A stretch of 64,000 nucleotides of DNA from Afipia sp. (GTDB taxonomy: Bacteria > Pseudomonadota > Alphaproteobacteria > Rhizobiales > Xanthobacteraceae). Below the pieces are notes generated by a model, which worked only from the letters and a program-made list of their open reading frames with translations, searched no databases and had not been told where the DNA came from. The position numbers and the translations under genes are program-made. Positions 35,234 through 43,192 of this stretch are shown here, piece after piece. The first letter of the stretch is position 1. Every line of letters begins with the position of its first letter. The stretch is from assembly GCA_016201045.1 (NCBI GenBank), contig JACQDM010000002.1:496001-560000 (forward strand). The letters run 5' to 3'.

Positions 35234-36214
35234 ATGATTCAGCCCCCGACGATTGCCGATATCGATGCCGCAGCCAAAGTGCTTGCGCCTTATGCGGTCC
35301 GAACGCCGCTCCTGACGTCGCCAGCGCTCGACACGCTGACCGGCGCCCGCGTTTTTCTGAAAGCCGAAGTGCTGCAGCGGACTGGCTCGTTCAAATTTCG
35401 CGGCGCGTTCAACAAGATTTCGTCGATTCCCGAAAACCGGCGCGCGTCGGGCGTCGTCGCGTTCTCATCCGGCAATCACGCGCAGGGTGTGGCCGCCGCG
35501 GCGCAGATACTGAAAATGCCGGCCGTCATCGTGATGCCCGAAGATGCTCCCGCGTTGAAAATCGCCCGCACCAAGGCCTATGGCGCCGAAGTCGTGCTGT
35601 ACGACCGCTACAAGGAAGATCGCGAGGCGATTGCACGCGACATTCAGAACAAGCGCGGCGCGACGCTGGTGCCGCCATTCGACGATCCGAAGATCATCGC
35701 AGGCCAAGGCACGGTGGGGCGCGAAATCGCCGAGGACATGATCGCGCTTGGCGTGACGCCGGACATTATCTCGTCGCCCGCGTCCGGTGGCGGGCTGATG
35801 GCGGGAATCGCGATTGCCACGCGCGCGAGATTTCCCAATGTGACGCTGATGACCGCGGAGCCCGACGGCTTCGACGATCATGCCCGCTCGCTCGCGGCTG
35901 GCAAACGTGAACCGCACACACACAAGGGCAAAACCATTTGCGACGCGCTGATGGCGACGATCCCCGGCGAGATCACCTTCGCGGTGAATTCCAAACTCGT
36001 CGCGCGCGGTGTGACGGCGACCGACGCCGAAGTCGGCAAGGCGGTGGCATTCGCATTCAATGAATTGAAGCTCGTGGTCGAGCCGGGCGGCGCGGTGCCG
36101 CTGGAGGCGCTGATGCAGGGACGCATGGACGCGAAAGGCAAGACGGTCGCGATCGTATTGTCCGGCGGCAATGTCGACGCGGATCTGTTCGCGCGGCTGA
36201 TTCAGGGCAGCTAG
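35234..36214 (+). CDS. Threonine/serine dehydratase-like PLP enzyme
   Basis: This 326-residue fold-type II PLP enzyme has GSFKFRGAFNK from 51 (PLP Lys54), SSGNHAQGVA near 76-85 and the phosphate-binding SGGGLMAG. It lacks the C-terminal ACT-like regulatory domain of biosynthetic IlvA. It therefore fits catabolic threonine dehydratase, serine racemase or threo-3-hydroxyaspartate ammonia-lyase. The last bases overlap the convergent gene through a shared CTAG. Substrate choice cannot be read from the sequence. Confidence 0.85.
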   Translation: MIQPPTIADIDAAAKVLAPYAVRTPLLTSPALDTLTGARVFLKAEVLQRTGSFKFRGAFNKISSIPENRRASGVVAFSSGNHAQGVAAAAQILKMPAVIVMPEDAPALKIARTKAYGAEVVLYDRYKEDREAIARDIQNKRGATLVPPFDDPKIIAGQGTVGREIAEDMIALGVTPDIISSPASGGGLMAGIAIATRARFPNVTLMTAEPDGFDDHARSLAAGKREPHTHKGKTICDALMATIPGEITFAVNSKLVARGVTATDAEVGKAVAFAFNELKLVVEPGGAVPLEALMQGRMDAKGKTVAIVLSGGNVDADLFARLIQGS

Positions 36215-37053
36215 CTGAAGAACGCGATTTTCTCGGCGCTGGTCATGCGCCGGAGCGGTGCCAGCGGGTCTTTCTTCGGCGCATGCGGTTTTTGCACGAG
36301 GCCGCTGACCAGTAAGCTCGCGCCGAGGCTGCCGCCGATGCTCGCATGCAGCGAGGATTCGGCGATGGATTTCGGTGCAGGTTTTTGTACCGGAGCGGAT
36401 TGCGGCGTTTCCAGCCGCACGACTGTCGCCTCTTGCTTCACCGGGACGATACGCGGTTTCTCCGCAGGCGCGGGCTGAGCCGGGGCGACGGCAGTTTGGG
36501 CTGCAGGTTGCGGCGCGTTGTTCGCAAGTTCGGCGATTTGCGCAGCCGCATGATCGAACGCGCTCAACACGCCGCCGCGCAGATCGTCGGTTGAAAATCC
36601 ATCGCAGGCAGCATCGATGGCCTCGACCTGCGCGTCGAGCAGTCCACAGACGCGGTTGTCCGCGCCGGACTCGCGCAGCCCCCATGAAATTTCGCGGATC
36701 ATCACCGCGCATTTGCGCGCGGGTGCCAGCGGGTTGTTGAGGTCTGGCTTTGTGAGTGCGGTCTCCGCCGCTTGCCGCGCGGCATTGAGGATTGCCGTCA
36801 CAGCCGGAATGAGATCGGGTGCCGGGTTCGGCACTGCCGGTTGTTTCTGCGCAGCGAGCTGCTGTTCGATCCGCGCGACGGCTTCCAGCACCATCGTTGT
36901 GTCGGCATTGCGATTGCGGCGGGCGTATTCGGCGAGAAACCAGCGTCCGCGCGCCGTTTCCATGAACGCGCCGGCAATCGCGTCGTAGTCCGCCTGCGTC
37001 GGCAGGCTGGCGCTGGCCGTCATCGGGGAAAGGGCGAAGGCTTGTTCGGCCAT
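36211..37053 (-). CDS. Conserved hypothetical protein with Pro/Ala-rich linker
   Basis: This protein of about 280 residues has no signal peptide or membrane helix from the chosen start. The first ~150 residues are helical (TQADYDAIAGAFMETARGRWF, then an ARIEQQLAAQK helix). A low-complexity Pro/Ala linker follows (about 185-235). The C-terminus ends in RRMTSAEKIAFFS, a short conserved-looking tail. I do not recognise a function. A longer frame reaches back to 37110; I choose ATG 37053 because GGAAA precedes it and the extra residues look non-native. It shares its stop region with the convergent dehydratase. Confidence 0.6.
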   Translation of the reverse strand: MAEQAFALSPMTASASLPTQADYDAIAGAFMETARGRWFLAEYARRNRNADTTMVLEAVARIEQQLAAQKQPAVPNPAPDLIPAVTAILNAARQAAETALTKPDLNNPLAPARKCAVMIREISWGLRESGADNRVCGLLDAQVEAIDAACDGFSTDDLRGGVLSAFDHAAAQIAELANNAPQPAAQTAVAPAQPAPAEKPRIVPVKQEATVVRLETPQSAPVQKPAPKSIAESSLHASIGGSLGASLLVSGLVQKPHAPKKDPLAPLRRMTSAEKIAFFS

Positions 37054-37131
37054 TACATTTCCAGCCAGAAGGTTCGCCGCGAATGATACGCTCGCTATAC
37101 TTCGCAGCAACGATCACGAATCAAAACGGCT

Positions 37132-38331
37132 TTGATCTCCACGGAATCACAAAAAGACCAGTCCCGGCAATCCGTTGCCCGGCGATTTGCGCTGGGGACA
37201 AGCCTTTTCTATGCCTCGCTGCTCGGCCTGCTCGGAACTTATCTGCCGTTTTTCTCGGTGTGGCTGAAGAACATCGGCATCGACGCGCAATGGATCGGCA
37301 TCATTACCGCGATGCCGTCGCTGTCGCGCTTTACGGTGCTGCCGTTCGTCACGGCCTACGCCGAACAGCGCAATATCTTGCGCGGCGCGATGATTGCGAT
37401 GGCGTTCCTGACGGCGATAGGATTCGGCGCGATCGGATTTTTGCGCGAGCCGATACCGATCCTGATCGCATTCGCATTATTGGCCTGCGTTTGGACGCCG
37501 CTGTCGCCGCTCTCGGATGGTTACGCGCTGAAGGGCGTCGCGACTTACGGGTTGAACTACGGCCCGATGCGGCTGTGGGGCTCGGCATCGTTCATCGTCG
37601 GCGCGCTGGTCTGCGGTGCGCTGCTCGATTTTCTGAAGTCCGATCACCTGATCTGGATCATCGCTGCGACCGCGACACTCAGCGCATTCGTCAGTCTCGG
37701 TTTGAAGCCGCTGCACGCGCCGCCGGTGACGGCCGAAGCGCCGCGCGCCAGCGGATTGTTGAAGCAGAAGCTGTTCTGGGCGGTGATCGGCGCGCACACG
37801 CTCATTCAAGGCAGCCACGGCGCGTATTACGGTTTCTCCTCGATCATGTGGCAGGGGGCAGGCTTCAGCGGATTTTCCATCGCGCTGTTGTGGTCGGTGG
37901 GCGTGATCGCGGAAATCGCGATCTTCGCGATCTCGCCGCGATTCACGTTTGAAGCGACCACGCTTGTCATCATCGGCGCAATGAGCGCCATTGTCCGATG
38001 GATCGTGACGGCGATGGAGCCGCGGCTTGAAGTTCTGATCGCGGTTCAGGCGATGCATGGCCTGACATTCGGCATCACGCAGGTCGGTATCTACACGTTG
38101 CTGGTGCGAAGCGTACCGCATCATCTGCTTGCGAGCGCGCAGGGTTATCTCGTCGCCTTCGGCGGCGTGGTCAGTGCGATCACGGTCATGATTTCGGGCG
38201 TGCTCTATGCGCGCTTCGGCAGCGGCATGTATTTCGCGATGGCTTTGATGGCGGCGGCGGGCGGCATCGTGATGCTGGTTTGGCGCACGCGGCTCGATGC
38301 GCATCACGGCGCGGGAGAAACAGGAGACTGA
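37132..38331 (+). CDS. MFS transporter (HcaT/3-phenylpropionate-like family)
   Basis: This 399-residue protein has 12 predicted membrane helices. It carries motifs of the MFS_1-like (HcaT) group: YLPFFSVWLKNIGID near the first loop, and DGYALKGVATYGLNYGPMRLWGS after helix 4, where the R-x-WGS element is typical. It likely imports a small organic acid or nucleoside-like compound; the substrate is unknown. TTG 37132 is the longest start, and the true start could be a few codons later. It ends 2 bp before the DUF1330 gene ATG, so the two are probably cotranscribed. Confidence 0.78.
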   Translation: MISTESQKDQSRQSVARRFALGTSLFYASLLGLLGTYLPFFSVWLKNIGIDAQWIGIITAMPSLSRFTVLPFVTAYAEQRNILRGAMIAMAFLTAIGFGAIGFLREPIPILIAFALLACVWTPLSPLSDGYALKGVATYGLNYGPMRLWGSASFIVGALVCGALLDFLKSDHLIWIIAATATLSAFVSLGLKPLHAPPVTAEAPRASGLLKQKLFWAVIGAHTLIQGSHGAYYGFSSIMWQGAGFSGFSIALLWSVGVIAEIAIFAISPRFTFEATTLVIIGAMSAIVRWIVTAMEPRLEVLIAVQAMHGLTFGITQVGIYTLLVRSVPHHLLASAQGYLVAFGGVVSAITVMISGVLYARFGSGMYFAMALMAAAGGIVMLVWRTRLDAHHGAGETGD

Positions 38332-38333
38332 AA

Positions 38334-38624
38334 ATGACAGCGTATGTGATCTTCGACGTCGAAATTCGCGACCCCGTTCAATACAAGGAATTCATGGATG
38401 GCGTGAAACCGGCGCTCGAAAAAGCCGGCGCGAAATATTTGGCGCGCGGCGGAGCGCACAAAGTTTACGAGGGCGATTGGCAGCCTCGCAGGATCGTGTT
38501 GCTGGAATTTCCCTCGGTTGCGGCATGGGAGTCGTTCTACAACGGCCCGACCTATCAGGGCCTGAAGGCCATTCGCGACGCTTGCAGTTCGGCGCGGCTC
38601 GTCGGCGTCGAGGGTTTGAGCTAG
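38334..38624 (+). CDS. DUF1330 family protein
   Basis: This 96-residue ferredoxin-like (dimeric alpha-beta barrel) protein has the DUF1330 signature: YVIFDVEIRDPVQYKEFM at the N-terminus, RGGAHKVYEGDW in the middle and RIVLLEFPSVAAWESFYN near the end. GGAG precedes the ATG by 7 bp. The family function is unknown. It follows an MFS gene, and its stop overlaps that of a convergent epimerase by 4 bp through CTAG. Confidence 0.85.
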   Translation: MTAYVIFDVEIRDPVQYKEFMDGVKPALEKAGAKYLARGGAHKVYEGDWQPRRIVLLEFPSVAAWESFYNGPTYQGLKAIRDACSSARLVGVEGLS

Positions 38625-39604
38625 CCCCACAGCGAAGCCTCGGGCGGATAGACAGTCGAACCGTCGTAACGCAAGCCGTGTTCGCGATCCTTCGCCAGCA
38701 GCAGCGGTCCGTCGAGATCGACGACGCGCGCATTCTGCGCGATCATGATCGCAGGTGCCATCGACAGCGAGGTCGCGACCATGCAACCCGCCATGATCTC
38801 GAAACCGAGCTCGCGCGCGTCCTTCACCATGGCCAGTGCTTCGGTCAGGCCGCCGGTCTTGTCGAGCTTGATGTTGATGGCGTCGTAACGCTCGCGCAGG
38901 CCTTTTAATGACGCGCGATCATGAGCGCTCTCGTCGGCGCACACAGCCACCGGGCGCTTGATCCTGCCGAGTGCTGCGTCATTGCCGGCGGGAAGCGGTT
39001 GCTCGATCATTGTCACGCCGGCGCCGGCACAGGCAGCAAGATGCTGCGCGAGATTTTGTTCGGTCCATGCTTCGTTGGCATCGACGATCAGTTCGGAATT
39101 CGGCGCGGCCTTGCGTACCGCCTTGATGCGCGCAATGTCGCCGTCGCCACCCAGTTTGATCTTGAGCAGCGGACGATGCGCCGCCTTCGCGGTGGCCTCG
39201 GCCATACTTTGCGGCGTGCCGAGCGAAATCGTGAACGCTGTGGTCAAAGGCTTCGGCGCAGCAACTCCAATCAAATCCCATACCCGCCTGCCGCTCTCCT
39301 TGGCTTCCAGATCCCACAGCGCGCAGTCGAGCGCATTACGCGCCGCGCCCGGCGGAAACAGCGTTTGCAGCGCAACGCGGTCGAGCGAAATATCGCTCAC
39401 GCTCTGGACGGCCGCAAGCGTGGCCTCCGGCGTCTCGCCGTACCGGGCGTAAGGCACGCATTCGCCGCGCCCGGTCCGGTTCCCGCGACTTACCCGCGCC
39501 ACAATCACGACGGCTTCTGTTTTCGCGCCCCGGCTGATGGTGAAATTGCCTGCGATCGGCCAGCGCTCGATTTGCGCTTCAACGGTGACGGGCGCTGCGG
39601 TCAT
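38621..39604 (-). CDS. Dipeptide epimerase (L-Ala-D/L-Glu epimerase-like, enolase superfamily)
   Basis: This 327-residue muconate-lactonizing-group enzyme has the catalytic Lys pair in LKIKLGG (Lys148/Lys150) and the metal ligands Asp175 (DANEAW), Glu201 (EQPLP) and Asp224 (ADES). The opposite base is Lys246 in INIKLDKTGG. These match AEE-type dipeptide epimerases that interconvert L-Ala-D-Glu and L-Ala-L-Glu in murein peptide recycling. Related enzymes with other dipeptide specificities exist, so substrate is inferred. It reads away from the Mla-type operon. Confidence 0.85.
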   Translation of the reverse strand: MTAAPVTVEAQIERWPIAGNFTISRGAKTEAVVIVARVSRGNRTGRGECVPYARYGETPEATLAAVQSVSDISLDRVALQTLFPPGAARNALDCALWDLEAKESGRRVWDLIGVAAPKPLTTAFTISLGTPQSMAEATAKAAHRPLLKIKLGGDGDIARIKAVRKAAPNSELIVDANEAWTEQNLAQHLAACAGAGVTMIEQPLPAGNDAALGRIKRPVAVCADESAHDRASLKGLRERYDAINIKLDKTGGLTEALAMVKDARELGFEIMAGCMVATSLSMAPAIMIAQNARVVDLDGPLLLAKDREHGLRYDGSTVYPPEASLWG

Positions 39605-39695
39605 TGGTGTGACGGGGCCGGATCGGAGAGGGCGGAGGGCGGGGTTGCCGGATCAAGCCAATTATGGCTCTTAGGAGCGTCCCCGTACAGGTCAG

Positions 39696-40901
39696 GTGCT
39701 TCGTGTTAGATTGCTCGCTCAAGAGCGCGAAGATTCGATTCAGGAGCCGGCGTTGCAAGAAGCGGTCGTAGAGAGCAATCCCAATCTGGAACAGGTCCCG
39801 ATGGGTTCGGTTCTGGCGCTGCGCGCAACCGGCGAATGGACCGTCCACCGCGCGCCCAGTCTCGAAAAGATCGTCGAGCGCGCGGAAAAGGACAATGCGA
39901 CCAACAATGGCATCATCATCGATGTGTCGCAGGTTGCACGCCTCGACACGTTCGGAGCTTGGCTGATCGAGCGCATGCGCCGCAATCTCGTCAGCGGCGG
40001 CGTCACGCCTCGGATCGTGGGGCTGTCGCCGAACTATGCGAGTCTCGTCGATGAGGTGAGCCGGGTGAAGGAGGGCGTCGCAACGCCCAAGGAACCCGCG
40101 ACGCTGACCACGATGCTGGAATCGGTCGGCCGCAGCGTGGTCGATGTCGGCAAGACGCTGCTCGGTCTGCTGGCCATGACCGGCTCGATCCTGAACGCGG
40201 CTGCGCGAGTCGCGCGCCATCCGACGACCTTCCGTTTCACTTCGCTGATCCATCAGCTCGAACAGGTGTGCTGGCGCGCGGTGCCGATCATCCTGCTCAT
40301 CACGTTCCTGATCGGGTGCATCATCGCCCAGCAGGGTATTTTCCACTTCCGCAAATTCGGCGCGGACGTGTTCGTGGTCGACATGCTCGGCGTGCTGGTG
40401 CTGCGCGAATTGGGCGTCTTGCTGGTCGCGATCATGGTCGCGGGCCGCACCGGCAGCGCCTACACCGCCGAACTCGGCTCGATGCGGATGCGCGAGGAGG
40501 TGGATGCGTTGCGGACGATGGGTTTCGATCCGACCGAGGTGCTGATCCTTCCGCGCGTCATGGCGTTGATTATCGCGCTTCCCATTCTGGCGTTCCTCGG
40601 CGCGATGGCGGCACTCTACGGCGGCGGTCTCGTCGCATGGGGCTATGGCGGGGTGCTTCCGGACGCTTTCCTGCAGCGGTTGCGCGAGGCGATCTCGATC
40701 AATCACTTCATCGTCGGAATGGTGAAGGCGCCGGTGATGGCGCTGGTGATCGGCGTCGTCGCCTGCGTCGAGGGCGCGGCGGTGAAAGGCAGCGCGGAAT
40801 CGCTCGGTCAGCACACCACGCAATCGGTCGTGAAATCTATTTTTCTGGTCATCGTCATGGATGGCCTGTTCGCGATCTTCTTCGCCGCGATCAACGTCTG
40901 A
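39696..40901 (+). CDS. mlaE: MlaE-like ABC transporter permease with N-terminal STAS domain
   Basis: The protein has up to 401 residues. Residues ~30-130 form a STAS-like domain (ALRATGEWTVHRAP, IIIDVSQVARLDTFGAW). The MlaE permease with about five membrane helices follows, including the family stretch ELGSMRMREEVDALRTMGFDP. With the next two genes it forms a phospholipid or hydrophobic-molecule transporter (Mla/MCE) between inner and outer membranes. The fused STAS domain probably replaces a separate MlaB. The start is uncertain: GTG 39696 is the longest, and TTG 39711, TTG 39753 or ATG 39801 are possible. Confidence 0.85.
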   Translation: MLRVRLLAQEREDSIQEPALQEAVVESNPNLEQVPMGSVLALRATGEWTVHRAPSLEKIVERAEKDNATNNGIIIDVSQVARLDTFGAWLIERMRRNLVSGGVTPRIVGLSPNYASLVDEVSRVKEGVATPKEPATLTTMLESVGRSVVDVGKTLLGLLAMTGSILNAAARVARHPTTFRFTSLIHQLEQVCWRAVPIILLITFLIGCIIAQQGIFHFRKFGADVFVVDMLGVLVLRELGVLLVAIMVAGRTGSAYTAELGSMRMREEVDALRTMGFDPTEVLILPRVMALIIALPILAFLGAMAALYGGGLVAWGYGGVLPDAFLQRLREAISINHFIVGMVKAPVMALVIGVVACVEGAAVKGSAESLGQHTTQSVVKSIFLVIVMDGLFAIFFAAINV

Positions 40902-40911
40902 GGCGGGGGTG

Positions 40912-41688
40912 ATGGCGCAGACTTATTCCAACGATGCGATCATTCGGGTGCGGGACCTCACGGTCGGCTTCGGCGACAATCTGATCCTCAACCATCTTGA
41001 TCTCGATGTGCGGCGCGGGGAAATTCTCGGCTTCGTCGGCGCGTCCGGCGCGGGCAAGTCTGTGCTGACGCGCACCATCATCGGTCTGATGCCGAAGATG
41101 TCCGGCAAGATCGAGGTGTTCGGCATCGACATGGATTCCTGCGACGAAGACCAGCGCCGCGCCGTGGAACGCCGCTGGGGCGTGCTGTTCCAGCATGGCG
41201 CGCTGTTCTCCTCGCTCAACGTGCGACAAAATATCCAATTCCCCGTCCGCGAATTCATGAATGTATCGGAGCGGCTCCTGGACGAAATCGCCATCGCCAA
41301 GCTCGCGATGGTCGGCCTGAAGCCGGAGGTTGCGGATCGCTTCCCGTCGGAACTCTCCGGCGGCATGATCAAGCGCGTCGCGCTGGCACGCGCGCTCGCG
41401 CTCGATCCTGAGATCGTGTTTCTGGACGAGCCGACATCGGGTCTCGATCCGATCAGCGCGGGCGAGTTCGACCAGCTCGTGATGACGCTGCAGCGGACTT
41501 TGGGGCTGACCGTTTTCATGGTAACCCATGACCTCGACAGCCTTAAAACGGCCTGCAACCGCATCGCAGTGTTAGGGGATCGAAAGGTTCTCTTGGTAGG
41601 CACGTTGAACGACATGATGGCCTCGCAGCATCCGTGGCTGCAGGCCTACTTCCACGGCAAGCGGGCATCGTTGACTTTCGGGCGATAG
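40912..41688 (+). CDS. mlaF: MlaF-like ABC transporter ATP-binding protein
   Basis: This 258-residue ATPase has Walker A GASGAGKS at 43-50, the signature ELSGGMIKRVALARALALDP (an Mla-type variant) and Walker B IVFLDEPTSGLDP. An AGGCGGGGG ribosome-binding site precedes ATG 40912. It lies 10 bp after the permease, so both are cotranscribed. It powers the MlaE/MlaD complex at the inner membrane. Confidence 0.9.
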   Translation: MAQTYSNDAIIRVRDLTVGFGDNLILNHLDLDVRRGEILGFVGASGAGKSVLTRTIIGLMPKMSGKIEVFGIDMDSCDEDQRRAVERRWGVLFQHGALFSSLNVRQNIQFPVREFMNVSERLLDEIAIAKLAMVGLKPEVADRFPSELSGGMIKRVALARALALDPEIVFLDEPTSGLDPISAGEFDQLVMTLQRTLGLTVFMVTHDLDSLKTACNRIAVLGDRKVLLVGTLNDMMASQHPWLQAYFHGKRASLTFGR

Positions 41689-41737
41689 TCATCGGTTCAA
41701 AGTATTTTGTTGCGTTCTTTGAGTTGGAGCTAAGTCT

Positions 41738-42544
41738 ATGGAAACAAAGGCAAATTACGTCCTGATCGGGGCGTTCACGCTGGCGGTGGTCGCCGCGGCC
41801 TTTGGCTTTGTGTTCTGGTTCCAGAATCTTGGCGCGGCGGCTGCGCGCACGCCGTTACGCATCATCTTCGAGGGTGCGGCGTCGGGCCTGCGCACCGGCG
41901 GCAACGTCAATTTCAACGGCATCAAGATCGGCGAAGTCACCTCGATCAAGCTCGACGACCCCAAGCGCGTCGTCGTCATCACCTCGGTCGACAAGAGCGC
42001 GCCGATCCGCAAGGATTCTCTGGTCGGCCTCGAATTCGCAGGCTTGACCGGCGTGTCGTCGGTTTCGCTCAAGGGCGGCTCCATCGAAGCAGGCGGCGTG
42101 CCGGTTGCCGACGACGGCGTGCCGACGCTCACCGCCGATCCCAATGCCATTCAGGACATCGGCGAGGCGGTGCGCGGCGTGCTGCAGAACGTCAACAAGC
42201 TCGTGACGGAGAACCAGGAGGCGCTGCACGAGAGCATGGCCAACATTCAGGTGTTCTCGAAGAGCCTTTCCAACAACGCACAGCGCATCGACAGCATCAT
42301 GGCTGGCGTCGACGGGCTGATGGGCAAGGAAGGCGAGTTGCAGGGGGCGGCGAAATCGTTTCGTGAACTCGCCGACAATCTGGACAAGCGCTCCGCCGGC
42401 CTGATCGCCGACGGCCGCAGGACATTGGCGGACATCGACCGTGCGGTGAACAATTTCGACCGCAACCCGACCCGCGTGCTGTTCGGCTCCGGCAGCCGCG
42501 ATTCGGCGCCGAACCCGAACGATGCGAAAGCGAAGCAGCGCTAA
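41738..42544 (+). CDS. mlaD: MlaD-like MCE-domain lipid transport protein
   Basis: This 268-residue protein has one N-terminal membrane helix (residues ~6-28). An MCE domain follows (PLRIIFEGAASGLRTGGNVNFNGIKIGEVTS and the SSVSLKGG strand), then a helical region of about 130 residues that is likely a stalk in the periplasm. One MCE domain per chain matches hexameric MlaD. GGAG lies about 9 bp before the ATG. It closes the three-gene transport operon; no MlaC is seen next to it. Confidence 0.88.
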   Translation: METKANYVLIGAFTLAVVAAAFGFVFWFQNLGAAAARTPLRIIFEGAASGLRTGGNVNFNGIKIGEVTSIKLDDPKRVVVITSVDKSAPIRKDSLVGLEFAGLTGVSSVSLKGGSIEAGGVPVADDGVPTLTADPNAIQDIGEAVRGVLQNVNKLVTENQEALHESMANIQVFSKSLSNNAQRIDSIMAGVDGLMGKEGELQGAAKSFRELADNLDKRSAGLIADGRRTLADIDRAVNNFDRNPTRVLFGSGSRDSAPNPNDAKAKQR

Positions 42545-42562
42545 GCGCTGCCGGATCGCCGC

Positions 42563-43144
42563 ATGAGCGAGCGCGTTCGCATCAAGAACGTCGAAGTTCT
42601 CGCCGAAGGCTTCTCCGTCCTCAAGCGGACGTCCTACGATTTCAGACGAACCGACGGATCGTGGCAGGCGCAGGTTCGCGAGACCTACGATCGCGGCGAC
42701 GGCATCGCCGTGCTGCTCTACGATCCCGATCGCGAAACGATTATATTGATACGCCAGTTCCGGTTTCCAGCGTTCTATCACGGCGAAGCGGGTGAACTGG
42801 TTGAAGTGCCCGCCGGTACGCTCGACGATCCGACGCCTGAAGACGGCATCCGCCGCGAGATCGAGGAAGAGACCGGCTATCGCATCCAAAACGTGACACG
42901 TGTGTTCGAGGCCTATATGAGTCCCGGCTCCGTGACCGAGAAGCTCTATATGTTCACCGCCCGCTATTCACCTGCTGACCGTGTGGGCGGCGGCGGCGGT
43001 CTTCATCACGAAGGCGAGGACATCGAGATTCTTGAAGTGCCGTTCACCGAGGCGATGGCGATGCTCAAACGCGGCGACATCCACGATGCCAAGACGATCA
43101 TGCTGCTGCAACATGCGGCGCTGAACATCTTCGGCGGCAAATAA
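42563..43144 (+). CDS. Nudix hydrolase (NudK/ADP-sugar pyrophosphatase-like)
   Basis: This 193-residue protein has an extended Nudix box: GTLDDPTPEDGIRREIEEET, with the RE-x2-EE core and a two-residue longer first part, as in NudK-like GDP-mannose/ADP-ribose pyrophosphatases. The upstream IRQFRFPAFYHG strand is also typical of that subgroup. It likely hydrolyses a nucleotide sugar or dinucleotide. It ends at a strong terminator shared with the convergent large gene. Confidence 0.85.
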   Translation: MSERVRIKNVEVLAEGFSVLKRTSYDFRRTDGSWQAQVRETYDRGDGIAVLLYDPDRETIILIRQFRFPAFYHGEAGELVEVPAGTLDDPTPEDGIRREIEEETGYRIQNVTRVFEAYMSPGSVTEKLYMFTARYSPADRVGGGGGLHHEGEDIEILEVPFTEAMAMLKRGDIHDAKTIMLLQHAALNIFGGK

Positions 43145-43172
43145 AAAGCGGAGGCGATGGCCTCCGCTTTTT
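43143..43172. terminator. Strong bidirectional intrinsic terminator
   Basis: A 13-bp stem (43143-43155 with 43160-43172) starts with A5 and ends with T5 around a GATG loop. It separates the Nudix gene from the convergent 1310-codon gene and works for both strands. Confidence 0.9.
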
Positions 43173-43192
43173 CGTTCGAATGAACTCAGTCG

